In this document: positions 62,191 to 64,000 of the stretch, one piece after another | How positions within the stretch are numbered: the first letter of the stretch is position 1 | How the letters are laid out: every line of letters starts with the position of its first letter | NCBI RefSeq assembly: GCF_000175615.1 | Contig: NZ_ACVO01000015.1 | Coordinates: forward strand, 434,001 to 498,000 | Direction of reading: 5' to 3' | DNA: 64,000 nucleotides | From: Rothia mucilaginosa ATCC 25296 | GTDB lineage: Bacteria; Actinomycetota; Actinomycetes; Actinomycetales; Micrococcaceae | Notes under the pieces: generated by a model | Database searches by the model: none | Seen by the model: the letters and a program-made list of their open reading frames with translations, nothing else | Told to the model about the DNA's origin: nothing | Position numbers and translations under genes: made by a program

Positions 62191-62417
62191 TAAAAAGTAT
62201 TAAAGCTCAATAAATTATCTGTATATAAATTAACATGTTCGTATTTTTTGAATTTTTCGCCCCATTTTTCGAAAAATTGTGGATAACTCACCGAAATACT
62301 GCCCAGATTGCCGCTCGAAAAGCCCAGCAGTGTACCCGCTGAAACATCCATGCTTGACCCTGCTCGCGCATCCTCAATGACACCCCTAGAAGACTCCTGT
62401 AATTCGAATCGGTTCAT
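62190..62417 (-). CDS. 75-residue protein coupled to the FtsK-like gene
   Basis: Starts MNRFELQESSRGVIEDARAG at 62417 (an earlier in-frame GTG at 62471 has no ribosome-binding site), ends NLLSFNTF. Its stop overlaps the FtsK-like start codon by one base (TAATG), and the FtsK ATG has no Shine-Dalgarno of its own, so translation is likely coupled. It is small, acidic N-terminally, with YPQFFEKWGEKFKKY near residue 50. A WG pair recalls WXG100 proteins, but it is too short and lacks the hairpin. The base composition falls at the end (AT-rich codons). No family is recognised; a T7SS substrate or accessory is a guess. Confidence 0.6.
   Translation of the reverse strand: MNRFELQESSRGVIEDARAGSSMDVSAGTLLGFSSGNLGSISVSYPQFFEKWGEKFKKYEHVNLYTDNLLSFNTF

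Positions 62418-64000
<1,583 letters not shown>

Overview
The window reads as chromosomal DNA of a high-GC Gram-positive of the family Micrococcaceae, most likely a Rothia close to R. mucilaginosa. The basis is gene content and order: adnA-adnB-uvrD2, a zincin-like protein, the ylbL-type protease and a UPF0182 protein form one actinobacterial block; mtrA-mtrB-lpqB-comF-hpf-secA followed by an Rv3235-like gene, pdtaS and a WhiB gene form another. GTG and TTG starts are common. Species assignment is inference; no rRNA gene is present.

Layout. 1-9.5 kb: the 5' part of a DEDDh exonuclease, divergent from the AdnAB double-strand-break resection motor-nuclease. 9.5-10.5 kb: a gene-free stretch, partly AT-rich, with several inverted and direct repeats. 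10.5-21 kb: an aminoglycoside-phosphotransferase-fold protein, a UvrD2-like helicase, a YgjP-type metalloprotein, a zincin-fold protein with apparently lost ligands, a PDZ-Lon membrane protease and a UPF0182 membrane protein. 21.3 kb: initiator tRNA-Met, then about 1.3 kb of repeat-bearing, gene-poor DNA that leads into a secreted protein with two tandem esterase-like domains and C-terminal S-layer-homology repeats. 25-33 kb: envelope genes (PspA/IM30, a TPM-domain protein, an unrecognised 804-residue membrane protein, a 55-residue membrane miniprotein and an HtrA protease). 33-39 kb: a uracil-DNA-glycosylase-like protein with TrmL, then cysteine desulfurase and MnmA (sulfur relay to tRNA), chorismate mutase and a MetE-like protein. 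39-49 kb: MtrA/MtrB/LpqB, ComF, the ribosome hibernation factor and SecA. 48.6-54.4 kb: an Rv3235-like protein, a LysM protein, a beta-rich protein, a BldC-like regulator and a cpaB-cpaE pair that looks like a remnant of a tad pilus locus. 54.7-64 kb: PdtaS, WhiB, a small membrane protein, a large FHA-FtsK ATPase of EssC/EccC type coupled to a tiny upstream ORF, and the start of UDP-galactopyranose mutase.

The genes group into DNA repair (AdnAB, UvrD2, exonuclease, Udg), tRNA modification (TrmL, IscS, MnmA), and envelope quality control and signalling (PspA, TPM, HtrA, YlbL, MtrAB-LpqB, SecA, the SLH protein, the T7SS-like ATPase). No phage, insertion sequence, CRISPR array or rRNA operon is visible. 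The points most worth a second look are the duplicated-domain SLH protein and its long leader, the 804-residue protein, the missed 55-residue gene, the FtsK-coupled miniprotein, and several enzymes of conserved families that lack expected metal or catalytic residues.
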